Shown here piece by piece: positions 57,149-64,000 of a stretch of DNA of 64,000 nt. The translations under genes and the position numbers were made by a program. Below the pieces are notes generated by a model. It was given only the letters and a program-made list of their open reading frames with translations. It was not told the origin of the DNA and did no database searches. How positions within the stretch are numbered: the first letter of the stretch is position 1; every line of letters starts with the position of its first letter. Location of the stretch: the NCBI RefSeq assembly GCF_001307155.1, contig NZ_CP012830.1, positions 2,804,501-2,868,500 of the forward strand, given 5' to 3'. The stretch is from Pseudomonas fluorescens (GTDB lineage Bacteria; Pseudomonadota; Gammaproteobacteria; Pseudomonadales; Pseudomonadaceae).

Positions 57149-58044
57149 TGCTCAACCGATTTCAAGGCTGGCGCGAACGTGGCTGGTCCGTTGTCGATGC
57201 GACGACGTATCGCGATGCCTGGCAGCGTTTTGGCGGTAGCGTCGCAACGCATCCACTGGTGGTCGAACGCCTGGCACAGTTGGCCGATATCCCGGTGCGT
57301 TACCTGGCCTGGGAACAGGGTGGCGAACTGAAAGCCGCGATCCCGACCTGGGGCCGCGACCTGGCATTGTCCAAGGACGTGCTCAAGCGTAACGGCAAGA
57401 AAGGTTTGTTCGATCTCGGCAACGCTGAATTCATCCTGCCGGCTGCGGCCGACGCGCAAGCGCTGTTGCGGCACCGCGGGCGCTACTTGTCGGCGCTGAA
57501 TGAAGGTCGCTTTGCCGGTCTCAAGCTGCAAGCCGAACAACTGGCCATGGCCCGCACACCTGAAGAGCTGTCGAAGAAGTTTCGCTACAACCAGCGCCGT
57601 GAACTGCGCTTGCTGGAAGAGGCCGGTGGCGTAATACGACCGGTCAGCGACTTTTCCAGTCAGGAACTGGCGGCGATTTATTGCGATCTGTTCCAGCGCC
57701 GCTGGGGATTCCCGGCAACCGGTGCGCCGCGCATGGGCGAGGTGCTCGAGCTGCTGCGCGAGCTGATGATCGGCTCGGTGATTTTCCTCAACGATGCGCC
57801 GATTGCGATTCAGTTGGTCTACCGTGTTGAAGCGCCAGAGTGGATCAGCGTCGAGTACATCAACGGTGGCGTCGACCCCGAGACTCGTGAGTTCAGCCCA
57901 GGCAGTGTATTGAGTTTTCTCAATACCCAAAGCGCCTGGGAGCACGCCCGGGCAATCGATAAGCCGCTGCGCTTTTCCTTCGGGCGGGCTGATCGTGAAT
58001 ACAAGGACCGCTGGTGCAACCCTGTGCCGGTGTTCACCGTATGA
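57148..58044 (+). CDS. Mig-14-like protein, GNAT-type fold
   Basis: The 298-residue product corresponds to the Mig-14 family, named for a Salmonella virulence protein needed for resistance to antimicrobial peptides. It has the FemAB/GNAT-like segments KFRYNQRRELRLLEEAGGVI and FQRRWGFPATGAPRMGE and LIGSVIFLNDAPIAIQLVYR. No signal peptide or membrane helix is evident. The gene lies between LPS core genes, linked by a one-base overlap upstream and ATGA downstream. A role in LPS or peptide-resistance modification is inferred from the family and neighbours; the reaction is unknown. Confidence 0.8.
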   Translation: MLNRFQGWRERGWSVVDATTYRDAWQRFGGSVATHPLVVERLAQLADIPVRYLAWEQGGELKAAIPTWGRDLALSKDVLKRNGKKGLFDLGNAEFILPAAADAQALLRHRGRYLSALNEGRFAGLKLQAEQLAMARTPEELSKKFRYNQRRELRLLEEAGGVIRPVSDFSSQELAAIYCDLFQRRWGFPATGAPRMGEVLELLRELMIGSVIFLNDAPIAIQLVYRVEAPEWISVEYINGGVDPETREFSPGSVLSFLNTQSAWEHARAIDKPLRFSFGRADREYKDRWCNPVPVFTV

Positions 58045-59468
58045 GCCAGACCATGAGCCTGCCACTCAATCGCAAGCAGCAACTGCTCAAGCGTCATCGA
58101 CGTAACAAGCGCATCGGTCTGTTGATCGGTGTCTTGCTGTTGATTGCCGTTGGCCTGCTGGTCACCTGGTGGCTGCCGCTGGTACTCGCGGTCCTGGCCT
58201 GGGTTGCCCATGAGGCGTGGTTTGCCGACCATTTGTTTTACTCGCCCAAGGACGATTACCAGTACAGCTTCCCGCCCTACACGCAGCAGCCCAAGGTCCG
58301 GCTGGAGGGTGCGCGTCTGCTGCTCGATGACGGCGTCATCCTGACCGACGACACCACGCTGGTACTGGCACTGCGGGTAAAAAGCACCTGGCTGGGACGC
58401 TTTTTCGATCCTGCAGTCGAGTTGTCGGGTGGCGATAATCCAGACCGACAAGCCTTCGAGCGTGGTGTAGACGGCCTGCGTTACCTCAATCTCAGTGGTC
58501 AGGCGCATGTTCTGTCGCAGGGTGATTTGCGTGTGCGCGGGCGTTTCTGCCGATTGCTCGGCGAACCCGTGCTCTGGTCGTTCGAACAACCTGATTACCG
58601 CCGTCAGCGAGTGATGGTGATCGCGCCTCACGCCGACGATGCGGAGCTGGCCGCTTTCGGTTTGTACAGCCAGGCCGACGAGGCCTGGATTGTCACGTTG
58701 ACCGCTGGCGAAATTGAAGCCGGGCACTATCGGCAGATGGGACTGGACGCCGTCGAGGCGTCGCGCATCAAAGGCCGTTTGCGTGCCTGGGACAGTATTG
58801 CGGTGCCGCGCTGGGCCGGCGTGCCTGAATCGCAGTGTGTGCAATTGGGCTATTTCTGCCTGCAATTGCCAGCCATGCAGGCGGCGCCGGACCAACCAGT
58901 GGGCTCGCGTGAAGCGAATCTGAACGACACGCGACTGTTTCGCCAACTCAATCCGTTCGCGTTGCCCGGTGACCGCGATGGTGCACCGACCTGGAATAAC
59001 CTGCTGGCCGATCTGCGCGAACTGCTGCTCAAGGCGCGCCCTGAAGTGATCGTCCTGCCGCACTCCTCGCTGGATCCGCATCCCGATCACATCTGTGCAC
59101 AGCATGCGGTGCTGGAAGCCTTGAAGGGGCTTGAGTGGCAGCCGACTACACTGCTCGGATACGCGAACCATCTGCACGACAATGATCGCTGGCCAATGGG
59201 TGATTCCGAGGCCGGGATTGCGTTACCGCCGGTGTTCGATCCGGCGCACGTGCTACAACCCTATTGCCTGGTATTGTCGATCGAGCAACAGCGTGACAAG
59301 GCTATGGCGCTGGGGATGATGCATGACTTGCAGCCGCGTGCGCCGTTCAAGCGTCGGATGCGTCGCGGCTTGCAGCGTCTGCTGGCAGGGCGTTCAGGCT
59401 CGCCTTACGGCGAGAACGAGTTTTTTCGCAAGGCTGTGCGTCGGCATGAGCTGTTCTGGCGTTTGTAA
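58041..59468 (+). CDS. dnpA: PIG-L family de-N-acetylase, DnpA-like
   Basis: The 475-residue product has a short basic N-terminus, two close membrane helices (RIGLLIGVLLLIAVGLLVTW, then LPLVLAVLAWVAH) and a cytoplasmic PIG-L domain with the metal site PHADDAELAAFG (about residues 195-205) and the second site PHSSLDPHPDH. The P. aeruginosa homolog DnpA is linked to fluoroquinolone persistence and is thought to act on LPS acetyl groups. The ATG at 58041 overlaps the previous stop as ATGA. A longer frame start at 58014 lies within the preceding gene. Confidence 0.85.
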   Translation: MSQTMSLPLNRKQQLLKRHRRNKRIGLLIGVLLLIAVGLLVTWWLPLVLAVLAWVAHEAWFADHLFYSPKDDYQYSFPPYTQQPKVRLEGARLLLDDGVILTDDTTLVLALRVKSTWLGRFFDPAVELSGGDNPDRQAFERGVDGLRYLNLSGQAHVLSQGDLRVRGRFCRLLGEPVLWSFEQPDYRRQRVMVIAPHADDAELAAFGLYSQADEAWIVTLTAGEIEAGHYRQMGLDAVEASRIKGRLRAWDSIAVPRWAGVPESQCVQLGYFCLQLPAMQAAPDQPVGSREANLNDTRLFRQLNPFALPGDRDGAPTWNNLLADLRELLLKARPEVIVLPHSSLDPHPDHICAQHAVLEALKGLEWQPTTLLGYANHLHDNDRWPMGDSEAGIALPPVFDPAHVLQPYCLVLSIEQQRDKAMALGMMHDLQPRAPFKRRMRRGLQRLLAGRSGSPYGENEFFRKAVRRHELFWRL

Positions 59469-59552
59469 ATGGCTGTCGCATGGAGTCTTTCTGCCAGGGC
59501 AGAAGGGTGGTTTCAGGTTTTTGTCGGGCTGTTCAATGCTGCAAGGAAGACA

Positions 59553-60509
59553 ATGAAGGTTCTATTTCTGGTGCAGAAAGAACAGCGGGCCATTCTGGAC
59601 CGTTTGTACGAAGGTGTGGCCGCTCATTGCGAATGCGACCTGCGCTGGTTGAGCAGTGATGAACAGCGCAACCTGCGTGGCTATTTTCGGCGTGAAGTGG
59701 ACGTGTCGCGCTATGACCGTATCGTGTTCTTCCTGCGGTTCAAGCAGGAAATCCGCCAGGTCGGGTTCATTCGCACGATTCCCAATCTGGTGATTCTCGA
59801 ACACGATGCCTACCAGAACTACATTCCCTGCAAGTACACCGGCAAGTTCAGTGCGCATTACCGCCGCCTGCCGTGGGCGCGGGTGATCAGTTCCGGTTTC
59901 ATGGTCGCCAAGCGTTTACGCGAAGAAGGCTTTGACGCGGTGTTCGTGCCCAAGGGCTATGACCAGACCCTGTTGCAGGATCAGGGGCGTGAGCGCGATA
60001 TCGAACTGGCCTTCGTCGGCAGTACCAATAGCGTGGCGTACAGCGGTCGCAAAGCGCTGCTCGATGAGTTGGCGGGTGTCGAACCCTTGGTAGTGACTCG
60101 TACCCATTCCGGTGACGAATATCGCGACACGCTCAACCGTATCCGCTTCTTCGTCAGTGCCGACGTTGGCATGGGCGAATTCATGATCAAGAACTTTGAA
60201 GCGATGGCCTGTGGCTGCGTGTTGTTGGCCTTCGATCAGGGGGATGCGGAAACTCGGGCTCTGGGGCTGGAGGATATGCACAACGTGGTGCTCTATCGGG
60301 ATATCCCGCAACTGCAGGAAAAACTCGCCAGGCTGCGTGCCGATCCTGAATTGGCTTCGATCATTGCCCGAAACGGACGCGATCTGGCGCTCAGTCAATT
60401 CAGCTTCGCACGTATTGGTCAGCGTATTGTCGAAGAGCTCCAGCCGGCTTTGAGGTCTCGCGCCGCATTGAGTCTGATCGAGCGGTTACGCCTGAAGCTG
60501 GGCATTTGA
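59553..60509 (+). CDS. ssg: Ssg-like cell-surface sugar glycosyltransferase
   Basis: The 318-residue product is a GT-B-type glycosyltransferase (MKVLFLVQKEQRAILDRLYE, LAFVGSTNSVAYSGRKALLD, FMIKNFEAMACGCVLLAFDQ) at the position of ssg, whose loss affects LPS, exopolysaccharide and motility in Pseudomonas. The start at 59553 has AGGAAG 7 bases before it; the open frame extends to 59469 only by chance. It lies 84 bases after dnpA, so it may have its own translation signals in the operon. Confidence 0.83.
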   Translation: MKVLFLVQKEQRAILDRLYEGVAAHCECDLRWLSSDEQRNLRGYFRREVDVSRYDRIVFFLRFKQEIRQVGFIRTIPNLVILEHDAYQNYIPCKYTGKFSAHYRRLPWARVISSGFMVAKRLREEGFDAVFVPKGYDQTLLQDQGRERDIELAFVGSTNSVAYSGRKALLDELAGVEPLVVTRTHSGDEYRDTLNRIRFFVSADVGMGEFMIKNFEAMACGCVLLAFDQGDAETRALGLEDMHNVVLYRDIPQLQEKLARLRADPELASIIARNGRDLALSQFSFARIGQRIVEELQPALRSRAALSLIERLRLKLGI

Positions 60510-60590
60510 CAGGGTTTTCAAATCATTGGAAGTGCTCGACATTATAATTAAACGTGCCATCAGCCGATGTGAAAAAGGGCTTTCCGCTCG

Positions 60591-61694
60591 ATGAGTATCC
60601 TTAATGTCATGTGGTCCGGCGGGGCTGCCTACGCCTCTGTCCACAAGGTTCATCTGCAGATACTTGCTCAGGTAGAACCCGCAACACCGATCAATACCTG
60701 GCTGTTGCGGGGTAGTGCGCGCGGCTGTGTCGCCGAAATCGGTGAAACGCGGGAGTGGCATCTGTCCTCCAATCAACTCAAGGGCAGGCGTTTCTGGAAG
60801 CTGCTGACGCTGTGGATGCAGGCGCGTTTTTATTACGCCCTGAATCAAAGTGACGTGCGCGTACTGTTGCTCGACGGCTTGGGCACGGCTCGTGCCCTGT
60901 TACCGGTCCTCAAGAAGCTGCCGCAGTTGCGTGCGGTGGTACTTTTTCATGGTGCGACCCGGATCAGCGCAGCCGATCGCAAGTTGTTTTCACAGCTTCC
61001 CGCTTCACAGCTGACCCTCGCGGCGGTTTCGCAAACCCTGGCCAGCGCACTTGAGGCCGATTTACAGATCCCCGTCGTCACGTTGCGCAGTGCGCTCGAT
61101 CCACTGGCTTTTCGTTCCCGGTTGCTTTCTCGTGAGCAGGCGCGGGCGCGGCTGCAATTGCCCGTCGACAACACACCTGTCGTGGGGGCTGTAGGGCGCC
61201 TGGTTGGCAAAAAAGGCTTTGCATGCCTGATCGAAGCCTTTGCCAAGACGCTGACACAGCACCCGCAGTTGCGCCTGGTGATTATCGGGGAAGGTCAGGC
61301 AAGGGCTGCTCTGGAGGCGCGGGTCAACCAGCTTGGGTTACGCGACAAGGTGCTACTACCCGGAAACCTGGAGGATGCAGCGACGCTTTTTCGGGCTTTC
61401 GACTGGATCGCGATCCCGTCACTTGAGGAAGGTCTTGGCTTGATCCTGCAAGAGGCGGTAATGGCCGGTGTCCCGGTGCTGTCCAGCGATTTGGCAGTGT
61501 TTCGCGAGCAATTGGCAGGGGCGGGCCGTTACGCCACGCCAGAGGATGTGACCGCCTGGAGCGAGGCGTTAATACAGGCGCTTGGTGTCGCTTCTGAATC
61601 GGTCGCTGCGGCTCAATTCACTGTACTTTCACCGGACGACGCCTGGCTGGAATTCAGCCAGGTTGCCCGCAAGCTGTTGTCATGCGCAAAGTAG
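60591..61694 (+). CDS. wapR: Core rhamnosyltransferase WapR-like, GT4 family
   Basis: The 367-residue GT-B enzyme contains VVGAVGRLVGKKGFACLIEA, LVIIGEGQARAALEARVNQL and the donor site PSLEEGLGLILQEAVMAGVP. By position between ssg and waaL it corresponds to WapR, which in P. aeruginosa adds the alpha-1,3-L-rhamnose that accepts O-antigen. The sugar specificity is by synteny only. Its end overlaps the convergent kinase-fold gene by 15 bases. Confidence 0.72.
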   Translation: MSILNVMWSGGAAYASVHKVHLQILAQVEPATPINTWLLRGSARGCVAEIGETREWHLSSNQLKGRRFWKLLTLWMQARFYYALNQSDVRVLLLDGLGTARALLPVLKKLPQLRAVVLFHGATRISAADRKLFSQLPASQLTLAAVSQTLASALEADLQIPVVTLRSALDPLAFRSRLLSREQARARLQLPVDNTPVVGAVGRLVGKKGFACLIEAFAKTLTQHPQLRLVIIGEGQARAALEARVNQLGLRDKVLLPGNLEDAATLFRAFDWIAIPSLEEGLGLILQEAVMAGVPVLSSDLAVFREQLAGAGRYATPEDVTAWSEALIQALGVASESVAAAQFTVLSPDDAWLEFSQVARKLLSCAK

Positions 61695-62285
61695 GATTTG
61701 CTCCAGCGTCTGCATCGGAAAGCTCTCGTTCAGCTTCTCTCGATCAATATACCGTGCGAAGTGTTGCAGGTTGCGCTTGACCAGGTGCTGCGGCAGCGGT
61801 CCCCGCAAGAAGCGCATGTCGGCGACGTCGATCAGGCCGAACTGGTTGCCTGGAGTCACGACGATGTTGCCCAGGTGCAGCGAGCGGAAGTAGACCCCGG
61901 CTGCATGGAGTTCGCGGATGAATGCGGTCAGCGCCGGCAGGGTCTGTTGCCAGTCGAAGCCGTTTTTGTCTGCCAGCTGGCGCAGGGTTTCTCCTGGCAG
62001 GGGACGGTAAAGCACGGCCGTCATGCCGGGCGTATCCAGCTGATGGAGTGTGAGTGTCTGAAGGGTAGGAATGCCGAGCTTTTCGAGTCGGGCGGCATTG
62101 TCGATGAAGCGCTTTGAATAGGGGCGAAACAATGCCGACGAGAGAAGCCGCTTGCGGCGAAACAGTTTGAGGATGTTCCCGTCCGGCAGAAGAAATACTT
62201 TCGGGCCGAAGCTGTCGGCTTCTAGTACTCTGGCGCCTTTAATCATCTGATTTAAAGCGGCTTGTGGAAGCCGGAAGCATTGCAT
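61680..62285 (-). CDS. Kinase-fold protein of the toluene-tolerance/InaA type, divergent
   Basis: The 201-residue product has N-lobe features (GPKVFLLPDGNILKLFRRKR with ATP Lys) and a catalytic-loop segment GVYFRSLHLGNIVVTP in which the expected Asp is Ser; FGLIDVADMRFLRG provides the metal-site Asp. This is a small member of the LPS-kinase-like group, related in context to PA4998. It runs against wapR and waaL with only 110 bases to the waaL start. Function is unknown; a regulatory or divergent phosphotransfer role in LPS assembly is possible. Confidence 0.75.
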   Translation of the reverse strand: MQCFRLPQAALNQMIKGARVLEADSFGPKVFLLPDGNILKLFRRKRLLSSALFRPYSKRFIDNAARLEKLGIPTLQTLTLHQLDTPGMTAVLYRPLPGETLRQLADKNGFDWQQTLPALTAFIRELHAAGVYFRSLHLGNIVVTPGNQFGLIDVADMRFLRGPLPQHLVKRNLQHFARYIDREKLNESFPMQTLEQILLCA

Positions 62286-62394
62286 GTAGAGAGCCTTGTA
62301 GAAATTGCGGGCGTATTGGCGATCAATGATGCCGAAAAGTTGCTGTTTTCACCATGCCGGCTTGGCGATCGGACGATTTAACGAGGAAAGGTCA

Positions 62395-63567
62395 ATGCAG
62401 GAAACGCGTTGGGCGCAGGTATGGATGACGACCGGATTGTTCTGGTTTTTGACTGCCATTGCTTTTGCGCCGACCAATAAGCTTTATCAGCAAGGGTTGA
62501 CCGTGTTTCTCTGGTTACCGGCAATGTTTTTTGCCTGGTCGGCACGTGCTCGGTTATTTGAGCTTTGGCAAGCACAGCGGGTGTTTTGTCTTGGGCTGCT
62601 CGGGGTGGTGCTGTGGTCGTTGATCAGCGTGTCGTGGACTCATGATGATGACCTGACACGGGGCGCCAAACGCATATTGTACATCGTGGTGTTCCTGTTG
62701 TTTTTTCCGGTATTTGCCAATGCCCGTCCGGAGCGTGTTGTGCGGGTCATGCAATGGGGCGGCCTGGCCCTGGCATTGAGTGCACTGTTGGCGGCCATCA
62801 AGTTTTATCTGATCGACGGCAACACCTGGACCGCGCGCGTTGAAGGGTTGGGGGAGTTGGGTCACCCGATTCTGGGAGGTTACGTACTGGGCGTGGCGGC
62901 GGTCTGGATGATCCATTGGGTGCCCCGGACCCGTTGGCTGCAAGGTGTCTGGTTGGTTGCACTGGGTTTGCTCGCAGGCTTTGTCGTGCTGTCCCAGAGT
63001 CGTGGTGCCGCGCTGGCGCTGTTGCTGACGCTGGTGGCAATGCCCATTTGGAGCCGCAACCGACGTAGCTGCACCATCGCTATCGGCGCACTGGTGCTGG
63101 CGATGCTGGCGTTCTGGCTTTTCGAACCGCTGGTGTTGGCTCGCGGTACCTCGTACCGGCCTCAAATATTCATGGCCAGTCTGAACATGATCGCTGCACA
63201 TCCCTTGCGTGGCCTGGGGTTGGAATCTGGCTACACGGTGCTTGCCGAAGGCGTCGAATTTGATCACGCGCACAACCTGTTCACCCATATCGCAATCGAA
63301 TTGGGGCTGCCAGGGCTCTTGCTGTGGTGTGTGGTCTGGTTTGCGGTATTGCGTGAAGCATGGCGAGCCCGTGAAACGCTGTATGGTCAGGGTGTCATCG
63401 GGATCTGGCTGTTCTCGTTCCTGGCCATGCAATTCGATGCGGCCAGCATCAGTGGATCGCCACGAGCCGAATGGTTCATCAGCTGGCTACCGGTTGGCCT
63501 CGCCACCGTTTTGGTATGGACACAGGCCAAATACAAAGCCTGTGATAAAATTTCGCGTTCAACCTAA
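62395..63567 (+). CDS. waaL: O-antigen ligase WaaL
   Basis: WaaL joins undecaprenyl-linked O-antigen to lipid A-core at the periplasmic face. The 390-residue product has about twelve membrane helices and the Wzy_C/WaaL loop: LGHPILGGYVLGVAA, VLSQSRGAALALLLTLVAMP and the conserved LESGYTVLAEGVEFDHAHNL segment with the catalytic His (HAHNLFTHIAIELGLPGLLL). The start at 62395 has GAGGAAAG upstream; an upstream frame start at 62305 would place charged residues before the first helix. msbA follows 15 bases later. Confidence 0.9.
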   Translation: MQETRWAQVWMTTGLFWFLTAIAFAPTNKLYQQGLTVFLWLPAMFFAWSARARLFELWQAQRVFCLGLLGVVLWSLISVSWTHDDDLTRGAKRILYIVVFLLFFPVFANARPERVVRVMQWGGLALALSALLAAIKFYLIDGNTWTARVEGLGELGHPILGGYVLGVAAVWMIHWVPRTRWLQGVWLVALGLLAGFVVLSQSRGAALALLLTLVAMPIWSRNRRSCTIAIGALVLAMLAFWLFEPLVLARGTSYRPQIFMASLNMIAAHPLRGLGLESGYTVLAEGVEFDHAHNLFTHIAIELGLPGLLLWCVVWFAVLREAWRARETLYGQGVIGIWLFSFLAMQFDAASISGSPRAEWFISWLPVGLATVLVWTQAKYKACDKISRST

Positions 63568-63582
63568 TCAGTGAGCTCTACG

Positions 63583-64000
63583 ATGAGTGCAGCACCGCCC
63601 AATGCGGAACAGGAATCAAGCCTGAAAATCTATTTGCGACTGTTGGGGTATGTAAAACCCTACGTTGGCATTTTCCTGTTGAGTATCGTGGGTTTTGTGA
63701 TATTTGCCTCCACGCAGCCGATGTTGGCCGGGATTCTCAAATATTTCGTCGATGGCTTGAGCAACCCTGAAGCAGTGCTCTTTCCCCACACTCCGTATCT
63801 ACGGGAGTTGAAGTTGCTGGTTGCCGTGCCGCTGTTGATCATCTTGATCGCTGCCTGGCAAGGGCTTGGTTCGTTCCTGAGTAACTACTATCTGGCCAAA
63901 GTTTCCCTGGGTCTGGTTCATGACTTGCGGGTGGAGTTGTTCAACAAGCTGCTGGTGTTGCCTAACCGTTATTTCGATACCCACAACTCCGGGCATCTGA
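63583..64000 (+). CDS. msbA: Lipid A export ABC transporter MsbA, 3' end outside window
   Basis: MsbA flips lipid A-core across the inner membrane. About 139 N-terminal residues are visible (MSAAPPNAEQESSLKIYLRL, then LLGYVKPYVGIFLLSIVGFV), including the first membrane helices and the coupling-helix region LVHDLRVELFNKLLVLPNRYFDTHNSG. The gene continues past base 64000. It follows waaL in the conserved core locus order. Confidence 0.92.
   Translation, partial: MSAAPPNAEQESSLKIYLRLLGYVKPYVGIFLLSIVGFVIFASTQPMLAGILKYFVDGLSNPEAVLFPHTPYLRELKLLVAVPLLIILIAAWQGLGSFLSNYYLAKVSLGLVHDLRVELFNKLLVLPNRYFDTHNSGHL

Overview
The window looks like a chromosomal segment of a fluorescent Pseudomonas (P. fluorescens/P. 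putida type). The evidence is high GC, REP/REPIN palindromes in many intergenic gaps, a DUF6124-type Pseudomonas-restricted small gene, and a gene order that, from memory, matches the P. aeruginosa PAO1 block from the SelO gene to msbA, with insertions. No rRNA, tRNA, insertion sequence, prophage or CRISPR array was seen.

Region 1 (1-4.3 kb) is an orphan type VI secretion patch, all leftward: hcp2, hcp1 and a truncated vgrG, followed by a rightward higBA toxin-antitoxin pair. Both hcp genes carry the same upstream architecture: a sigma54-like -24/-12 element, an IHF-like site and three copies of an 18-bp palindrome (TGCGCAA-N4-TTGCGCA) with identical internal spacing. This is the most interesting signal in the window.

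Region 2 (4.3-23.8 kb) is mostly housekeeping and accessory metabolism: selO, an MscK-type channel, a K+/H+ antiporter, two chemoreceptors flanking a small coiled-coil plus ZapA-like pair, a long acyl-CoA dehydrogenase, and the divergent proline genes putA/putP, whose shared intergenic region holds five GGTTGCACC-type PutA operator boxes.

Region 3 (23.8-32 kb) is a complete T6SS effector cassette: vgrG, a DUF4123 chaperone gene, a 1594-residue Rhs effector with an AT-rich C-terminal toxin, and an AT-rich immunity gene.

Region 4 (32-46.2 kb) holds rlmJ, msrA, a DipA-like c-di-GMP phosphodiesterase with a degenerate GGDEF site, a PhoD-like phosphatase, aceE-aceF of pyruvate dehydrogenase, and glnE. 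Two palindromes of GntR/PdhR type lie upstream of aceE.

Region 5 (46.3-64 kb) is the LPS core and O-antigen assembly locus: waaF, waaC, waaG, waaP, two further kinase-fold genes, a carbamoyltransferase, glycosyltransferases, a Mig-14-like gene, a PIG-L deacetylase, an Ssg-like and a WapR-like glycosyltransferase, a kinase-fold gene, waaL and the start of msbA. Most genes overlap by a few bases and act in order to build, phosphorylate, carbamoylate and extend the core, ligate O-antigen and export lipid A-core. The kinase gene wapP, expected after waaP, seems to be missing and replaced by a 35-codon frame. A 72-bp tandem repeat, a DUF6124 gene and a candidate structured RNA interrupt the operon between 52.7 and 54.2 kb.
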